From NCBI GenBank assembly GCA_002440805.1, contig DJVD01000303.1:1509-14570 (forward strand): DNA of 13,062 bases, read 5' to 3'. A program made the translations under genes and the position numbers. The notes beneath the pieces are model-generated. The model saw only the letters and a list, made by a program, of their open reading frames with translations, was not told the DNA's origin and made no database searches. Source of the stretch: Chloroflexi bacterium UBA6265. GTDB lineage: Bacteria > Chloroflexota > Chloroflexia > Thermomicrobiales > UBA6265. This document shows positions 12,340-13,062 of the stretch, in pieces. Position 1 is the stretch's first letter. Each line of letters starts with the position of its first letter.

Positions 12340-13062
12340 GTGGCGAAACGAACAAACAGCAACAAGAGTTGGATTTTTGGCACCGTGCTCGGCGCCGTGG
12401 CTGGTGCAGCCTACGCCATGTGGAAAACACCCATGAGCGGCCAGGAACTGCGCGGCAAACTGTCGCCCGGTCCGATGAGCACACCACATGATGCGCCCGC
12501 TGCCGCCAGCGGTGGGTTTACCGACAAGCTGATGAGTACGGTAGAGCGCACGCTCGCCCCGATTGTCGGCGTGGAGTTGGGCAAAACAGCCAACGCCGCA
12601 CCTAACGGCAGTCATGAAGTGACGGAGCCGATCGGGGTGAATACGGTTGCAGCCGATACCTCGATCTCGAACTCGCTGCGATCACGGCGATTTGAGTGGG
12701 GCTCGCCAACACCGGAATCCAGCGACGACGTGCAAACGCCGTCGGCACCGGAAACCGTAGCCGTGGAGCCGAACCTGCCTGAAGCGGCCCCTGAGGCCGA
12801 CTCGGCGGAATCCGCAACCGCATCTGATGCAACCACCAGTTGGGGCACGGATACACTGCGCTCGAATCGCTTTGCCTGGGGCGAAGCGGCTCCGGAAGCC
12901 ATGACCGTTACTCCGTCTCGTGACGTGGCACCGGTGGAACCTGTTGTCGATGCAACCCCGGATGCGGAACAAGCCGGTCGCTTTAGTGATAGCAACGCCG
13001 GTATTGCTACCGAATCCGTTGAAGGCGTGGTCGATCCGATGATCGCGTCAGCGGCTGCCTCC
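12340..13062 (+). CDS. YtxH-like protein with repeat-containing disordered tail (3' end beyond window)
   Basis: The reading frame is open from the GTG at 12340 to the window edge, giving 241 residues without a stop. AAGGA lies 6 nt before the start. The N-terminus, WIFGTVLGAVAGAAYAMWKT then PMSGQELRGKL (residues 11-41), has the pattern of YtxH-domain proteins: a glycine/alanine-rich membrane-like helix, then a proline-x-serine-glycine turn and basic residues. The rest is rich in A, P, E, S, T and D and probably disordered. Inside it is a repeat: SLRSRRFEWGSPTPES (112-127) and TLRSNRFAWGEAAPEA (172-187), exactly 60 residues apart, and a fainter AGRFSDSNA (212-220). Function unknown; YtxH proteins are often linked with cell-envelope stress. 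Confidence 0.8.
   Translation, partial: MAKRTNSNKSWIFGTVLGAVAGAAYAMWKTPMSGQELRGKLSPGPMSTPHDAPAAASGGFTDKLMSTVERTLAPIVGVELGKTANAAPNGSHEVTEPIGVNTVAADTSISNSLRSRRFEWGSPTPESSDDVQTPSAPETVAVEPNLPEAAPEADSAESATASDATTSWGTDTLRSNRFAWGEAAPEAMTVTPSRDVAPVEPVVDATPDAEQAGRFSDSNAGIATESVEGVVDPMIASAAAS

Noticed and set aside
12612..12995. 127-codon minus-strand frame opposite the YtxH-like gene
   Set aside because: Serine/alanine-rich mirror of the repetitive plus-strand tail; the plus frame has a good ribosome site and a YtxH-like start.
1..13062. CRISPR array, tRNA, rRNA, insertion sequence or prophage
   Set aside because: I found no regularly spaced long repeats, cloverleaf-like sequences, transposase or integrase frames, or terminal repeats.

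Overview
The window (about 60% G+C by eye) looks like chromosomal DNA of a free-living bacterium. Gene content (CUT1 sugar transporter with a twin-arginine binding protein, MidA, DUF899, GYD and DUF2892 proteins, an AraC-type regulator with its HTH at the N-terminus) and codon use would suit a Chloroflexota/Thermomicrobia-like organism, but this is a guess from style; no rRNA or marker gene is present. I see no mobile element, CRISPR array, tRNA or rRNA.

Left third (1-5335): a three-gene sugar ABC importer operon (binding protein, two permeases, no ATPase in the window) ends at a strong terminator. A small GYD-domain protein and a TIM-barrel sugar isomerase/epimerase follow on the minus strand. 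The upstream regions of the importer and of the isomerase carry the same inverted repeat, TGCACA-N2-TGTGCA, so they may be one sugar-uptake/catabolism regulon under one repressor. Between the isomerase and the divergent Lrp/AsnC gene lies a dense 373-bp control region. It holds the shared operator, other inverted repeats, a good sigma-70 promoter, and four ATGAT-centred elements spaced 31, 32 and 33 bp, the arrangement expected for DNA wrapped around an Lrp octamer.

Middle (5336-8797): the Lrp-type regulator, a 37-residue single-pass membrane protein, a terminator, an MFS exporter behind a 14-bp palindrome, then two FMN-reductase-type flavoproteins joined by an ATGA stop/start overlap, suggesting coupled translation and perhaps a heteromeric enzyme.

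Right third (8794-13062): an AraC-type regulator whose stop codon interlocks with that of the second flavoprotein, a DUF899 thioredoxin-like protein with its own promoter, palindrome and terminator, a small DUF2892 membrane protein with a clear promoter, a MidA-type methyltransferase, and, divergent from it, the N-terminal part of a YtxH-like protein with a disordered tail containing a 60-residue-period repeat.

Most of the window is ordinary metabolism and regulation. I did not find convincing evidence for a wholly new system; the most interesting material is in the control regions and in the paired flavoproteins.
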